A DNA stretch of 25,946 bases from the NCBI GenBank assembly GCA_903824515.1, contig CAIJXA010000102.1, positions 1 to 25,946 of the forward strand, in the 5' to 3' direction. The stretch comes from an uncultured bacterium. GTDB taxonomy: Bacteria > Patescibacteriota > Minisyncoccia > Moranbacterales > GWC2-37-73. The position numbers and the translations under genes were made by a program. The notes below the pieces were generated by a model, which was given only the letters and a program-made list of their open reading frames with translations, searched no databases and had not been told where the DNA came from. Every line of letters starts with the position of its first letter. Within the stretch, counting starts at the first letter, position 1. This document shows, piece by piece, positions 6,997 to 15,027 of the stretch.

Positions 6997-7797
6997 ATGG
7001 CAAAAATAATGCTTGTTGAAGATGATCCGATGATCGCCGAAATATACAAAAAGAAATTTGAGCTATCGGGTTTTGAAGTTGTTAATGCTGTGACTGGCAA
7101 AGAAGTTTTGAAGTTTGCCAGTGAAAGCAGCTTTGACTTGATCTTGTTGGACATGGTCCTGCCTGAAATGAGCGGGATGGATGTGCTCAAGCAATTGAGG
7201 CAAAGTGGCAATTATGATCCAGGTCTCAAAATTGTCGTGCTTAGTAATTTGAACAAAACGGAATATGAAAAAGAAGCTCGAGACAATGGGGCTAATGGCT
7301 TTATTGGCAAAACTCAATACAGTCCTTCAGAATTGGTTGTTGAAATTCAGCGGTTGCTCAATGAGTACAAGGAACAGGAAAAAAATAGACAGCGCTTGAG
7401 TGGAAAAAGTAAACCTATTGAAGCTACCAAAAAAAGAATTCTTTTTATTGAAGATGAGGAAATTTTTCTGGAGATGTTTGGCAAGAAGCTTGAAGATGAA
7501 GGTTATGAAGTTGAATATGCCAAAAATGGAGCTTGGGGAATGAAGATGGCAGCTGAAAACATTTATGATCTTTTTATTACGGACATGACTATGCCAGCTG
7601 CTGGCGGAGAAGAGATAATCCGAAAACTTAAACTGGATGAAAAAACAAAAGCAGTTCCAATCATTGTTTTGTCTGCGTCCTTGATTGAAGAGGACATCAA
7701 ATCAGTGAGAGAATTGGGAATTCATGATTTATATGAGAAAACCAAGGTTGTTCCGAGTGATCTTGCTCGGAAAGTGAAAGAGCTAATCGGACAATAA
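6997..7797 (+). CDS. Tandem double-receiver response regulator, no output domain
   Basis: A 266-aa protein made of two CheY-like receiver domains. Receiver 1 (2-120) has acidic pair D9/D10, phospho-acceptor D52 (LILLDMVLPEMSG), S83 (VVLSN) and K105 (IGKTQYSP). Receiver 2 (147-262) has E152/D153, acceptor D196 (FITDMTMP), S226 (IVLSA) and K248 (YEKTKVVP). Both look competent for phosphorylation. A charged linker (121-146) joins them. There is no DNA-binding or enzymatic output, so it probably works in a phosphorelay or by protein contacts. Both halves end with a similar motif (IGKTQYSPSEL, YEKTKVVPSDL), which suggests internal duplication. The frame extends upstream to 6787 through a hydrophobic stretch; I rejected that extension because 6997 starts exactly at the first beta strand and a promoter lies inside the extension. 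Confidence 0.87.
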   Translation: MAKIMLVEDDPMIAEIYKKKFELSGFEVVNAVTGKEVLKFASESSFDLILLDMVLPEMSGMDVLKQLRQSGNYDPGLKIVVLSNLNKTEYEKEARDNGANGFIGKTQYSPSELVVEIQRLLNEYKEQEKNRQRLSGKSKPIEATKKRILFIEDEEIFLEMFGKKLEDEGYEVEYAKNGAWGMKMAAENIYDLFITDMTMPAAGGEEIIRKLKLDEKTKAVPIIVLSASLIEEDIKSVRELGIHDLYEKTKVVPSDLARKVKELIGQ

Positions 7798-7873
7798 CTA
7801 TAATAAATAAGAGACGGTATTTAGTATTGAAATGTTTCGTTTTGAAATTAAATGTCAAAAAAGCTTGCTTATG

Positions 7874-9658
7874 ATGCGAACGCACACTTGTGGAGAATTG
7901 AGACAGTCAAATGTTGGACAAAAAGTAGTCCTGGCTGGATGGGTACATCGCCGCAGGGATCACGGTGGAATTGCTTTCATTGACTTGCGAGATCGCTATG
8001 GGATTACGCAGGTGAAATTCAGTCCAATTGGAAATCAGCAACTCTCGGAGGAAGTTGAAAAGCTGCGAAGTGAATGGGTGATTAAGGTCACGGGTGAGGT
8101 GATCAATAGGCCAGATGATATGATTAATTCTAAATTACAAACAGGCGCGATTGAAATTGAAGTGGTGCATCTGGAGGTGCTAAACAAATCGCTGACTCCA
8201 CCTTTCGAACTTGATGAAGAAAAAGCCAAGGAGGCCAATGAAAACTTGCGTTTGCAATATCGCTTTATTGATTTGCGACGGCCAGAGGTTCAAAAGCTTC
8301 TAGAATTGAAAGATAAATATATTCAGTACATGCGAAATTATTTTCATGGGCTTGGTTTTATTGAGGTTCAAACTCCAATCTTGGCAAATTCTTCACCTGA
8401 GGGGGCGCGTGATTTTTTGGTGCCGTCTCGTTTTCATCCGGGAAAATTTTATGCTCTTCCTCAAGCTCCGCAACAATTCAAGCAGTTGCTCATGATTGGC
8501 GGTTTGGATAAATATTTTCAAATAGCGCCTTGTTTTCGGGATGAAGATCCAAGAATGGACAGGCATTATGGGGAATTTTATCAACTTGATATGGAGATGA
8601 GTTTTGTTTCCCAAGAAGATATTTTTGCAATTATGGAGCCTTTGATGATTCAATTGACTAAGGAATTTTCAAACAAAGAAATAGTCAATCTCGATGAAAA
8701 TGGCAGATTCAAAAAAATTCCTTGGAAAGAAGCGTTGAATAGATATGGTTCAGATAAACCCGACTTGCGTTTCGAAATGGAAATAAGGCCAATCACTCAG
8801 TTGGTTGCTGATTGTGGTTTTTCAGTCTTTGCTGAAACAATCAAGCATGGTGGCGTCGTGCATGCCTTGAAGATTGATGGCGGTGCAAAATTTTCTCGCA
8901 AAGAAATTGATGAATTTACTGAAATTGCAAAGAGCAAGAATGCAAAGGGCTTGGCGTATATTGTTTTTAGGGAAACAGGAGAATTGCAGTCTCCAATCGT
9001 AAAGTTTTTGGGGGATGAATTGGCTGGGAAAATTGTGACTGAAATGCAGGCAAAAGCTGGCGATATTATTTTCTTTGGTGCTGACAATTGGAGAACGGTT
9101 TGTGCAAGTTTAGGAGCCGTTCGAAATGAATGTGGAAAAAAGCTGGGTCTTAATGATAAAACAAAAGCAGCCTGGTGTTGGATTGTTGATTTTCCAATGT
9201 ACGGTTTTTCAGAAATTGAGAATGGCCGAGTTGATTTTGAACATAATCCATTTTCGATGCCGCAAGGTGGACTGAAGGACCTGGAAGAGAAAAAGCCTTT
9301 AGATATTTTGGCCTATCAATTTGATATGATAATCAATGGTTTCGAGGCTTCCAGTGGAGCGATTCGCAATCACAATCCAGAGATAATGTACAAGGCGTTT
9401 GAAATTGCTGGTTATGCCAAAGAAGCAGTTGATATGCGTTTTGGCGCTTTGATCAAGGCTTTCAAATTTGGGGCACCTCCTCATGGTGGCAATGCGCCAG
9501 GAATTGATCGAATTTTGATGGTACTGCATGACCTTGATTCAATTCGGGATATTTATGCTTTTCCAAAGGATGGCAAGGGAAAAGATTTAATGATGGACAG
9601 CCCTAGTCAGGTTGATGAAAAACAATTAAAAGAGGTTAATATAAGGCTCATAAATTAG
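7874..9658 (+). CDS. aspS: Aspartyl-tRNA synthetase, bacterial type
   Basis: Class II synthetase charging tRNA-Asp (possibly also tRNA-Asn if non-discriminating; not decidable here). 594 aa from the ATG at 7874, matching the usual ~590; an extension to 7832 has no synthetase-like sequence. The N-terminal OB-fold (1-105) recognises the anticodon (GWVHRRRDHGGIAFIDLRDR). Motif 1 lies around FHGLGFIEVQTPIL, motif 2 is FRDEDPRMDRHYGEFYQLD, and motif 3 is GNAPGIDRILMVL near the C-terminus. The bacterial GAD insertion domain occupies roughly 290-420 (KIDGGAKFSRKEIDEF and around). The motif 2 loop (GEFYQLDMEMSF) differs slightly from the E. coli form. No Shine-Dalgarno is seen. The next gene starts 17 bp downstream and encodes a lone OB-fold, so the two are probably co-transcribed. 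Confidence 0.96.
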   Translation: MRTHTCGELRQSNVGQKVVLAGWVHRRRDHGGIAFIDLRDRYGITQVKFSPIGNQQLSEEVEKLRSEWVIKVTGEVINRPDDMINSKLQTGAIEIEVVHLEVLNKSLTPPFELDEEKAKEANENLRLQYRFIDLRRPEVQKLLELKDKYIQYMRNYFHGLGFIEVQTPILANSSPEGARDFLVPSRFHPGKFYALPQAPQQFKQLLMIGGLDKYFQIAPCFRDEDPRMDRHYGEFYQLDMEMSFVSQEDIFAIMEPLMIQLTKEFSNKEIVNLDENGRFKKIPWKEALNRYGSDKPDLRFEMEIRPITQLVADCGFSVFAETIKHGGVVHALKIDGGAKFSRKEIDEFTEIAKSKNAKGLAYIVFRETGELQSPIVKFLGDELAGKIVTEMQAKAGDIIFFGADNWRTVCASLGAVRNECGKKLGLNDKTKAAWCWIVDFPMYGFSEIENGRVDFEHNPFSMPQGGLKDLEEKKPLDILAYQFDMIINGFEASSGAIRNHNPEIMYKAFEIAGYAKEAVDMRFGALIKAFKFGAPPHGGNAPGIDRILMVLHDLDSIRDIYAFPKDGKGKDLMMDSPSQVDEKQLKEVNIRLIN

Positions 9659-9675
9659 GATAAGAAATAATTATT

Positions 9676-10014
9676 ATGCTGCGGGTTGAAATCGAAAAAT
9701 TGCAACAATATGTTGATCAACAAGTTAAAATTGGGGGGATTGTTGAAAAAATAGAAGATCATGGGGGCATTTTATTTTTGCAAATTAACGATCTTTCATT
9801 TTTGGCTAGTGCTATTATTATTCCCGACAAGGAAAAAGTTTTTGCGATGGCGAAAAATCTTAAGGAAGGTTATTTTGTGGAATTGACAGGGATTATCAAA
9901 AATGGTCCCCTGAGTGGCAATGATTTTCTATGTGAAATTGAGGTTGAAACGCTCGCGATAGTTTCAGCAAGGACTAGAATGGAGAATATGATTAAAATTG
10001 TTGGAATTGAATAA
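9676..10014 (+). CDS. Free-standing OB-fold protein related to the AspRS anticodon-binding domain
   Basis: A 112-aa protein consisting of one OB-fold-like unit. It can be aligned by eye with the N-terminal domain of the AspRS just upstream: GQKVVLAGWVHRRRDHGGIAF in AspRS against DQQVKIGGIVEKIEDHGGILF here, then WVIKVTGEVINRP against YFVELTGIIKNGP, and IEIEVVHLEVLNKS against CEIEVETLAIVSA. It has no catalytic synthetase domain. It fits the tRNA_anti-codon/OB nucleic-acid-binding family (PF01336-like). Gene order (17 bp behind aspS) suggests co-expression. Possible roles are binding tRNA or single-stranded nucleic acid in trans, or being a remnant of a duplicated aspS or of a DnaE-type OB domain. 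A specific function cannot be claimed. Confidence 0.78.
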   Translation: MLRVEIEKLQQYVDQQVKIGGIVEKIEDHGGILFLQINDLSFLASAIIIPDKEKVFAMAKNLKEGYFVELTGIIKNGPLSGNDFLCEIEVETLAIVSARTRMENMIKIVGIE

Positions 10015-10048
10015 TCTTCACAAATAAAAAAATTCAAATAAAAGTATA

Positions 10049-11257
10049 ATGAACAAAAAAAAGAGTAGCCATCGTGAACATGTGAATGAAAAGAAATTAA
10101 ATCTTTTAGGTTTTATTTCTTTTTTGTTTGGTTTCGCGCAAGCCCTGCTTTTGTATGTAACTTCGGACTATTTTAGCCAGAAGCTTGGAAGCCACAATGT
10201 CAGTTCATTTTATTTTATTGCTTACGTAGTTGCATTAGTTGGTTTGCTTAACATGCATAAATTGGTTAAGATTCTTGGCAAAGCCGGAGCATTTTTTTTG
10301 TTTTTTTTGTTGCAAATTTATTTATTGTTCGCACTTGTCTTTGTCAAAAATCCTCTTTTAGGTTCAATATTAATGATGTCATATATCATTGTTAATTATT
10401 TTGCCTGGACTATTTTGGATGTTATTATTGAACAATATTCTGAGGACAAAAAGTCGGGACGGATTCGTGGTTTTCATTTGATGATATTAAGTGCCGGAAT
10501 TCTCATTGGGCCATTTTTGTCAACCAAAATACTTTCAAGTTTTGAATTTAATGGTTTGTTCATCGCAACGTTGATTCTTAATTGCTTGATGTTAATAGTT
10601 AGCTTGGTTGGTCTTAGGGGCGTCAACGGAAGGTTTAGTGGTAAATTAACTGTTCGGGATATCGGAATGAAAGTTTTGACAAACAAAGATGTGCTTAATA
10701 TATATATGATTTCTTTGGCGCTGGAATCATTTTACGCACTTATGATTGTCTATATGCCGCTCTATTTGCTTGGGTTGGGATTTTCTTGGCAGCAAATAGG
10801 AATTGCTTTTACAATCATGCTGATTCCATTCGTGGCATTGGAGTATCCGATAGGAATTCTGGCAGATGAAAAATTTGGTGAGAAAGAAATGATTATTGGC
10901 GGGTTGCTGATTATGGGTTTATCATCCTTATCGATTTATTTTATTCATTCAAATTCTATTTTTATTTGGGCGGCAATTTTGCTAGTTACGCGCATTGGTG
11001 CTGCTAGCGTAGAGATTCTGCGGGATTCCTATTTTTATAAAAAAATCGATGGGCGCGATGTGGATTTGATCAGTTTTTTTCGCACAACCAGAGCCGTTGC
11101 CTATTTGCTGGCTACGGGGCTTTCAGCCATGCTCCTTATTATTGCGCCAATGAAATATATTTTCCTGCTGATTGCCGTGATGGTATTGATTGGGATTTAT
11201 CCAGCCTTCAGGTTGGTGGATAACAAAAGTGAGGAGGAGTTGAAAGCAGAGGAATAA
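10049..11257 (+). CDS. Major facilitator superfamily transporter
   Basis: A 402-aa integral membrane protein with roughly 11-12 hydrophobic segments arranged as two halves, typical of MFS permeases. The basic N-terminus (MNKKKSSHREHVNEKK) is cytoplasmic. The MFS loop signature appears in degenerate form as GILADEKFGEKEMI between the first two helices of the second half. A charged central loop near residues 190-215 (RGVNGRFSGKLTVRDIGMK) separates the halves. The substrate is unknown. It follows the OB-fold gene by 34 bp and may be the last gene of the aspS transcript. The TATAAT overlapping the start codon (10045-10050) is probably chance. Confidence 0.85.
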   Translation: MNKKKSSHREHVNEKKLNLLGFISFLFGFAQALLLYVTSDYFSQKLGSHNVSSFYFIAYVVALVGLLNMHKLVKILGKAGAFFLFFLLQIYLLFALVFVKNPLLGSILMMSYIIVNYFAWTILDVIIEQYSEDKKSGRIRGFHLMILSAGILIGPFLSTKILSSFEFNGLFIATLILNCLMLIVSLVGLRGVNGRFSGKLTVRDIGMKVLTNKDVLNIYMISLALESFYALMIVYMPLYLLGLGFSWQQIGIAFTIMLIPFVALEYPIGILADEKFGEKEMIIGGLLIMGLSSLSIYFIHSNSIFIWAAILLVTRIGAASVEILRDSYFYKKIDGRDVDLISFFRTTRAVAYLLATGLSAMLLIIAPMKYIFLLIAVMVLIGIYPAFRLVDNKSEEELKAEE

Positions 11258-11294
11258 AATTGTTATATTGTTACATTGCTGGGCATAGAAAAAT

Positions 11295-11331
11295 TTCGTA
11301 GACTCGTATTTAATTCGTAGTTTCGTATCGG
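11295..11331 (+). repeat. TTCGTA leader repeat, copy C
   Basis: 37 bp, one mismatch from copy B, ending 4 bp before the scpA ATG. With copy A it shares the following YTGTATG, so the similarity runs through the start codon itself. Confidence 0.85.
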
Positions 11332-11335
11332 CTGT

Positions 11336-12055
11336 ATGGTTTATAACATCAAAATTGAACAATTCGAGGGGCCGTTAGATTTGCTTTTGCAACTGACGGA
11401 GCAGGAAAAACTGGACATCACTCGGGTGAGTTTGGCACAGATTGCTGATCAATATTTGCAATACATTAGTCACGCAGAAAATATCACGCTGCAAAATTTG
11501 GCGGATTTTTTGTCGGTGGCGGCGCGCCTCATTCTGATTAAGTCCAAAGCGCTGCTGCCTTTGCTTGAATTTTCACCAGAAGAGGAAGAGGAGATTAAGG
11601 ATTTGGAGCATCAATTGGCGGAATATAAAAAGTTCAAAGATGCTGCTAGGGATTTGGAATTACTCTTGCAAAATTCACTTCACTTTTTTTCTCGAGAAAG
11701 TTTTGTGGGTCAAGGCGTGGTTTTTTATCCGCCGGAAAAAATTGTTAGTGAAGATTTGTTGAAGGCTTTTTCGAAAGTTTTGTGCGAAATTCCAGTGGTG
11801 GAAAAATTGGAGCAAGAAATGATTAGGGAAGTCTTGACCTTGGAAGAAAAAATCTTGCATTTGCAGGAAATGCTGCGTGAAAGGGTTGAAACTTCTTTTG
11901 CGGAATTGATTGCCAATGCAAAAGACAAAGTTGAAGTGGTGGTTTCTTTTTTGGCGATGCTGGAAATGGTCAAGCAGCGTTTGATTCATGTTGAGCAAGG
12001 AGAACTTTTTTCGGAAATTAGGTTGAGACACAAAGAAGCCAATAATGTCGAATAA
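11336..12055 (+). CDS. scpA: Condensin kleisin subunit ScpA
   Basis: Kleisin that bridges the SMC heads in the bacterial SMC-ScpAB condensin, needed for chromosome segregation. 239 aa, within the usual 230-260. The N-terminal signature FEGPLDLLLQLTEQEKLDIT is followed by the helical block LAQIADQYLQYI and NLADFLSVAARLILIKSKALLP, which binds the SMC neck. An acidic middle (EEEEEIKDLEHQLAEYKKFK) leads to the C-terminal winged helix (FAELIANAKDKVEVVVSFLAMLE) that would contact the SMC cap. The start lies directly after leader repeat copy C. Its usual neighbour scpB is not adjacent but 1.1 kb further on, beyond dinD. Confidence 0.95.
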   Translation: MVYNIKIEQFEGPLDLLLQLTEQEKLDITRVSLAQIADQYLQYISHAENITLQNLADFLSVAARLILIKSKALLPLLEFSPEEEEEIKDLEHQLAEYKKFKDAARDLELLLQNSLHFFSRESFVGQGVVFYPPEKIVSEDLLKAFSKVLCEIPVVEKLEQEMIREVLTLEEKILHLQEMLRERVETSFAELIANAKDKVEVVVSFLAMLEMVKQRLIHVEQGELFSEIRLRHKEANNVE

Positions 12056-12153
12056 TAAAATGAGCCCAGAAAAAATCAAATTATTGATAGGGTCAACTGC
12101 TAAATAATTCTTAGTAGTTCGAAATAAAACTTGAATTGTTGGGAAACCCCCTG

Positions 12154-12178
12154 AATTGCCCGGAAATTCCGGATAGTT
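12154..12178 (+). repeat. 25-bp palindrome, copy 1 (upstream of dinD)
   Basis: Imperfect palindrome centred on GGAAATTCC and ending in GGATAGTT, 9 of 12 arm positions paired. The related copy 2 is at 23925-23949. A partial extra half (AATTGTTGGGAA, 12134-12145) precedes it. The 235-bp gap 12056-12290 also holds a perfect hairpin TCCTGA-AAC-TCAGGA at 12229-12243; no LexA-like operator was seen. Confidence 0.6.
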
Positions 12179-12290
12179 TAAAAAGAATTAAGACTTATAA
12201 AAAGAAAAAATCCAGCAGTCAAGCCAAATCCTGAAACTCAGGAATTAGCCTAAATGAGCCAATGAAATATTAAAATTTTTTAACATCAAC

Positions 12291-13109
12291 ATGGCAAAAG
12301 AAATAATTATCAATTCATTGAATAAAAATTTTGAAAGCATCAAGAAAATTGATGAGGGCAGTGTTGAATATTGGGAAGCTAGGGAATTGATGTCAATTTT
12401 GGGATATGAAAAATGGCAAAATGCGGAAGAGGTGATTGCTAGAGCTGCCAAGGCATGTCTTAATAGTGGTCAGGCTGTGGATAACCATTTTACTGCGCTC
12501 AGTAAAATGGTGAACATTGGCTTAAATACGGTGCGAAAAGTGCGTGATTGGAAATTAGATCGTTACGCTTGTTATTTGATTGCGCAAAATGGCGACCCCA
12601 AAAAGCAGGAAATTGCCATGGCTCAGACCTATTTTGCAATTCAAACTCGAAAACATGAAATTTTTGAACAATTTTCTGAAACTGATAAAAGACTTTTTAT
12701 TCGCGGACAGGTTACGGAGCACAATAAAAAACTTTTTAGCACGGCGAAAAATGCGGGCGTGACTAAATTTGGTTCATTTAATGATGCGGGATATAAAGGT
12801 TTGTATGGGATGCCACTTGGAGAAATTGAAAATAAAAAAGGCATCAAGAAAGGTGAGTTGTTGGATAGATCTGGAACCACGGAGTTGGCGGCAAATCTTT
12901 TTCGCATTACGCAGACGGATGAAAAAATAAAAAATGACAATATCAAAGGGGACCGTGATGCAACCCAAACCCATTTTATGATTGGCGGAAAAGTGCGACA
13001 GACCATCAAAGACATCGGCGGAACTTTACCAGAGAATTTACAAGCGGAAAAACATAGCAAGGAATTGAAAAGCGAAAAGAGGAAATTATTGAAAAGCAAA
13101 AAGAATTAA
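12291..13109 (+). CDS. dinD: DNA damage-inducible protein D (DinD)
   Basis: A 272-aa protein that matches E. coli DinD from memory over almost its full length. The N-terminal BRO/ORF6-like domain carries EYWEARELMSILGYEKWQ, and the middle carries LDRYACYLIAQNGDPKKQE and AQTYFAIQTRKHE. The C-terminal domain has GYKGLYGM, GTTELAANLFRITQTDEKI, and THFMIGGKVRQTIKDIGGTLPE. E. coli DinD is SOS-induced and inhibits RecA-driven strand exchange; the role here is inferred from homology. The last ~25 residues are a lysine-rich tail (KHSKELKSEKRKLLKSKKN). The gene lies between scpA and scpB, normally neighbours, and DinD is patchily distributed, so it is probably an acquired gene. No clear SOS box is visible upstream. 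Confidence 0.93.
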   Translation: MAKEIIINSLNKNFESIKKIDEGSVEYWEARELMSILGYEKWQNAEEVIARAAKACLNSGQAVDNHFTALSKMVNIGLNTVRKVRDWKLDRYACYLIAQNGDPKKQEIAMAQTYFAIQTRKHEIFEQFSETDKRLFIRGQVTEHNKKLFSTAKNAGVTKFGSFNDAGYKGLYGMPLGEIENKKGIKKGELLDRSGTTELAANLFRITQTDEKIKNDNIKGDRDATQTHFMIGGKVRQTIKDIGGTLPENLQAEKHSKELKSEKRKLLKSKKN

Positions 13110-13134
13110 AATATTTTAAAAATGATTAATTATT

Positions 13135-13656
13135 ATGAATAAAGAAAAAATCATTTCAGCAATTGAAAGCGTGCTGTTTGTCAGTGGGGAACCGATTAAA
13201 CTTTCACGTTTGGTGAAAGTGTTGGCTTTGGAGTTGCTGGAAATTGAAAAAGGTTTGGAAGCTTTGCAGGAAAAATATGCCAGTCCTCAAAGCGGCTTGT
13301 CACTTATTCGCAAAGGCGATGAAGTTCAGCTGGCCAGCCGTGCTGAAAATGCGCAATTCGTTGAGCAACTCATGAAAAGTGAACTTCAGGATTCTCTTTC
13401 GCAGGTGGCTTTGGAAGTTGTTTCGATTATTGCCTATCGCGGTCCAATTTCAAAACCGGAAATCGAAGCAATTCGAGGAGTAAACTGTAATTACACTTTG
13501 AGAAATTTGCTCTTGCGCGGCTTGATTGAGCGCAGCGACAATCCGCGGGACTCTCGAGGGTATGTTTATGAAATTTCTTTTGACTTTTTGAAAAAACTTG
13601 GAATTGAAGACGTGAAGAAATTGCCAAACTATGCTACACTATCAGTGGATGAATGA
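13135..13656 (+). CDS. scpB: Condensin accessory subunit ScpB
   Basis: A 173-aa subunit of SMC-ScpAB that binds ScpA as a dimer. Tandem winged-helix domains: WH1 around IISAIESVLFVSGEPIKLSR and WH2 around SQVALEVVSIIAYRGPISKP, followed by EIEAIRGVNCNYTLRNLLLRGLIE and a short tail. GPISKPEIEAIRG and GLIERSDNPRDSRGYVYEIS are typical ScpB signatures. It starts 25 bp after dinD, so scpA, dinD and scpB may still form one transcript. It ends with UGA. Confidence 0.94.
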   Translation: MNKEKIISAIESVLFVSGEPIKLSRLVKVLALELLEIEKGLEALQEKYASPQSGLSLIRKGDEVQLASRAENAQFVEQLMKSELQDSLSQVALEVVSIIAYRGPISKPEIEAIRGVNCNYTLRNLLLRGLIERSDNPRDSRGYVYEISFDFLKKLGIEDVKKLPNYATLSVDE

Positions 13657-13709
13657 AGTAGTTCTGTTGTATACGAAGCCTAGCGATTTTATTATCTAGC
13701 GAAGTGAAA

Positions 13710-13729
13710 GTCCCGATGTGTATCGGGAC
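13710..13729 (+). repeat. Perfect hairpin GTCCCGAT/ATCGGGAC
   Basis: 8-bp perfect stem with loop GTGT in the scpB to dacA gap (13657-13850). A second, smaller imperfect hairpin (CC-A-GGAC-TT-GTCC-G-GG, 13791-13806) follows. There is no T-run, so these look like small dispersed palindromes rather than terminators. Confidence 0.65.
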
Positions 13730-13850
13730 CGATTCAATGAAAATAAAAGAGTTATTTGCCTACACAGCTTGCCTCGTGAGCCTAAATGGTCCAGGACTTG
13801 TCCGGGGTATCAATATCCTTTTATTTTTACAATTATTTTTCTAATATAAA

Positions 13851-14888
13851 ATGCCTATTTTGCCAATAATTTTAATGATTGTGTTTTTCCCGCTAAACTC
13901 TTTTTTGATATTTCAAAAAGAGATTATTGGTGGTCAGCAAGTGCAAGCAAAAACTGCGGATATTGAAAAGAGCTTGTCTGGTGGGGTTGTGGAAGGGGTT
14001 GAAATTCAAAAATCAGAAGCTGAAAATTTACCAAAAACTCTAGAAATTTTCACTTCTCAGAGCCAACCAACTAGAAAAGATAATTCAACTAATTTGACGC
14101 TTTCTGGGGCGCATGCGTCAGTGGTAATCGACGCTGATTCGGGAACAATTATGCACTATGAAAAGGGAAGAGATCAGCGCCAGATTGCCTCCCTGACAAA
14201 GCTAATGACAGCTACATTGGTCATGGAAAAAATAATAAATCTTGATGAAGAAGTGACGATTGATGAAGAGCCAGTTTTTATTGAAGGCACAAAAATTGGA
14301 TGTCCGCGTAGCGGTTATTGTATTAGTCAGCGCTTGAAAGTTGGTGAGAAGATTTCTGCTCGCAGTTTGTTGCAGGCAATGCTCATGAATAGTGCCAATG
14401 ATGCTGCGGTTGCACTGGGAAAACATATTGCAGGGTCGCAGGATGCCTTTGCGGAGCTTATGAACCAAAAAGCAAAAGAACTTGGACTGATCGATACTCA
14501 TTTTTGTACGCCATCTGGTTTGGAGCCAGACGGTCGTGAATCGCAGTGCTTTTCTTCCGCCTATGATATCGCCAGAATAGCGGCCTATTCGATGCGCTAC
14601 GATACTATTTGGAAAATGTTTAAATTGCCAAATAATTCCATTATAACTTCAATAGACGGAAAAATTTCTCACACAATTTTAAATACGGATCTTGTGATTG
14701 ATCAAGTCCCTAATCTATTGGGAGGGAAAACCGGGTTTACTCCGTTAGCTGGATATTCCTTGTTGATGGGAGTGACGGATCCCACTGGAAAACATCGAGT
14801 GGTGGCAGTTTTATTGGATGATCCAACTCGATGGGTTGATATGAAAAAAGTTCTCAGCTGGACGTTTAGTTCGTATAAATGGGAATAG
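13851..14888 (+). CDS. D-alanyl-D-alanine carboxypeptidase (peptidase S11, DacA-like)
   Basis: Penicillin-binding protein that trims the terminal D-Ala from peptidoglycan stem peptides outside the cytoplasmic membrane. 345 aa with an N-terminal hydrophobic signal/anchor (PILPIILMIVFFPLNSFLIF). A ~60-residue linker precedes the serine-protease-like domain: SLTK at 114-117 with nucleophile S114, SAN at 181-183, and KTG at 293-295. All three active-site motifs are intact. It stops soon after KTG and lacks the C-terminal beta domain of E. coli PBP5. Two cysteines (CPRSGYC) could form a disulfide. The peptidoglycan gene mraY lies next, which fits a wall-remodelling role. Confidence 0.93.
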   Translation: MPILPIILMIVFFPLNSFLIFQKEIIGGQQVQAKTADIEKSLSGGVVEGVEIQKSEAENLPKTLEIFTSQSQPTRKDNSTNLTLSGAHASVVIDADSGTIMHYEKGRDQRQIASLTKLMTATLVMEKIINLDEEVTIDEEPVFIEGTKIGCPRSGYCISQRLKVGEKISARSLLQAMLMNSANDAAVALGKHIAGSQDAFAELMNQKAKELGLIDTHFCTPSGLEPDGRESQCFSSAYDIARIAAYSMRYDTIWKMFKLPNNSIITSIDGKISHTILNTDLVIDQVPNLLGGKTGFTPLAGYSLLMGVTDPTGKHRVVAVLLDDPTRWVDMKKVLSWTFSSYKWE

Positions 14889-14900
14889 AGTACTCGAATT

Positions 14901-15020
14901 ATTACGAATTAAATCCAAATAGGAAATAAATTTATCTAAAAATATTAAGTTTAAAATTAATTAATAATAAAAAATCGTAAATTTTATTTGAATAAATTCG
15001 AATAAAATTTGGATTCTAAT
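14901..15020 (+). repeat. AT-rich inverted repeat before mraY
   Basis: ATCCAAAT within the left arm (14901-14920) and ATTTGGAT within the right arm (15007-15020) face each other across about 85 bp of very AT-rich DNA, with looser similarity further out. The left arm, read on the other strand, contains TTTAATTCGTA, like the leader repeats. The right arm ends just before the mraY start. Confidence 0.4.
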
Positions 15021-15027
15021 TAGGATA

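Noticed and set aside
7832..7873. Extended start for aspS
   Set aside because: The extra 14 residues do not resemble the family; MRTHTCGELRQ at 7874 is the usual start.
10045..10050. TATAAT as promoter of the MFS gene
   Set aside because: It overlaps the start codon and has no -35 at a usable distance; transcription would begin inside the gene.
12056..12290. LexA/SOS operator for dinD
   Set aside because: Looked for CTGT-N8-ACAG and GAAC-N4-GTTC patterns; none seen.
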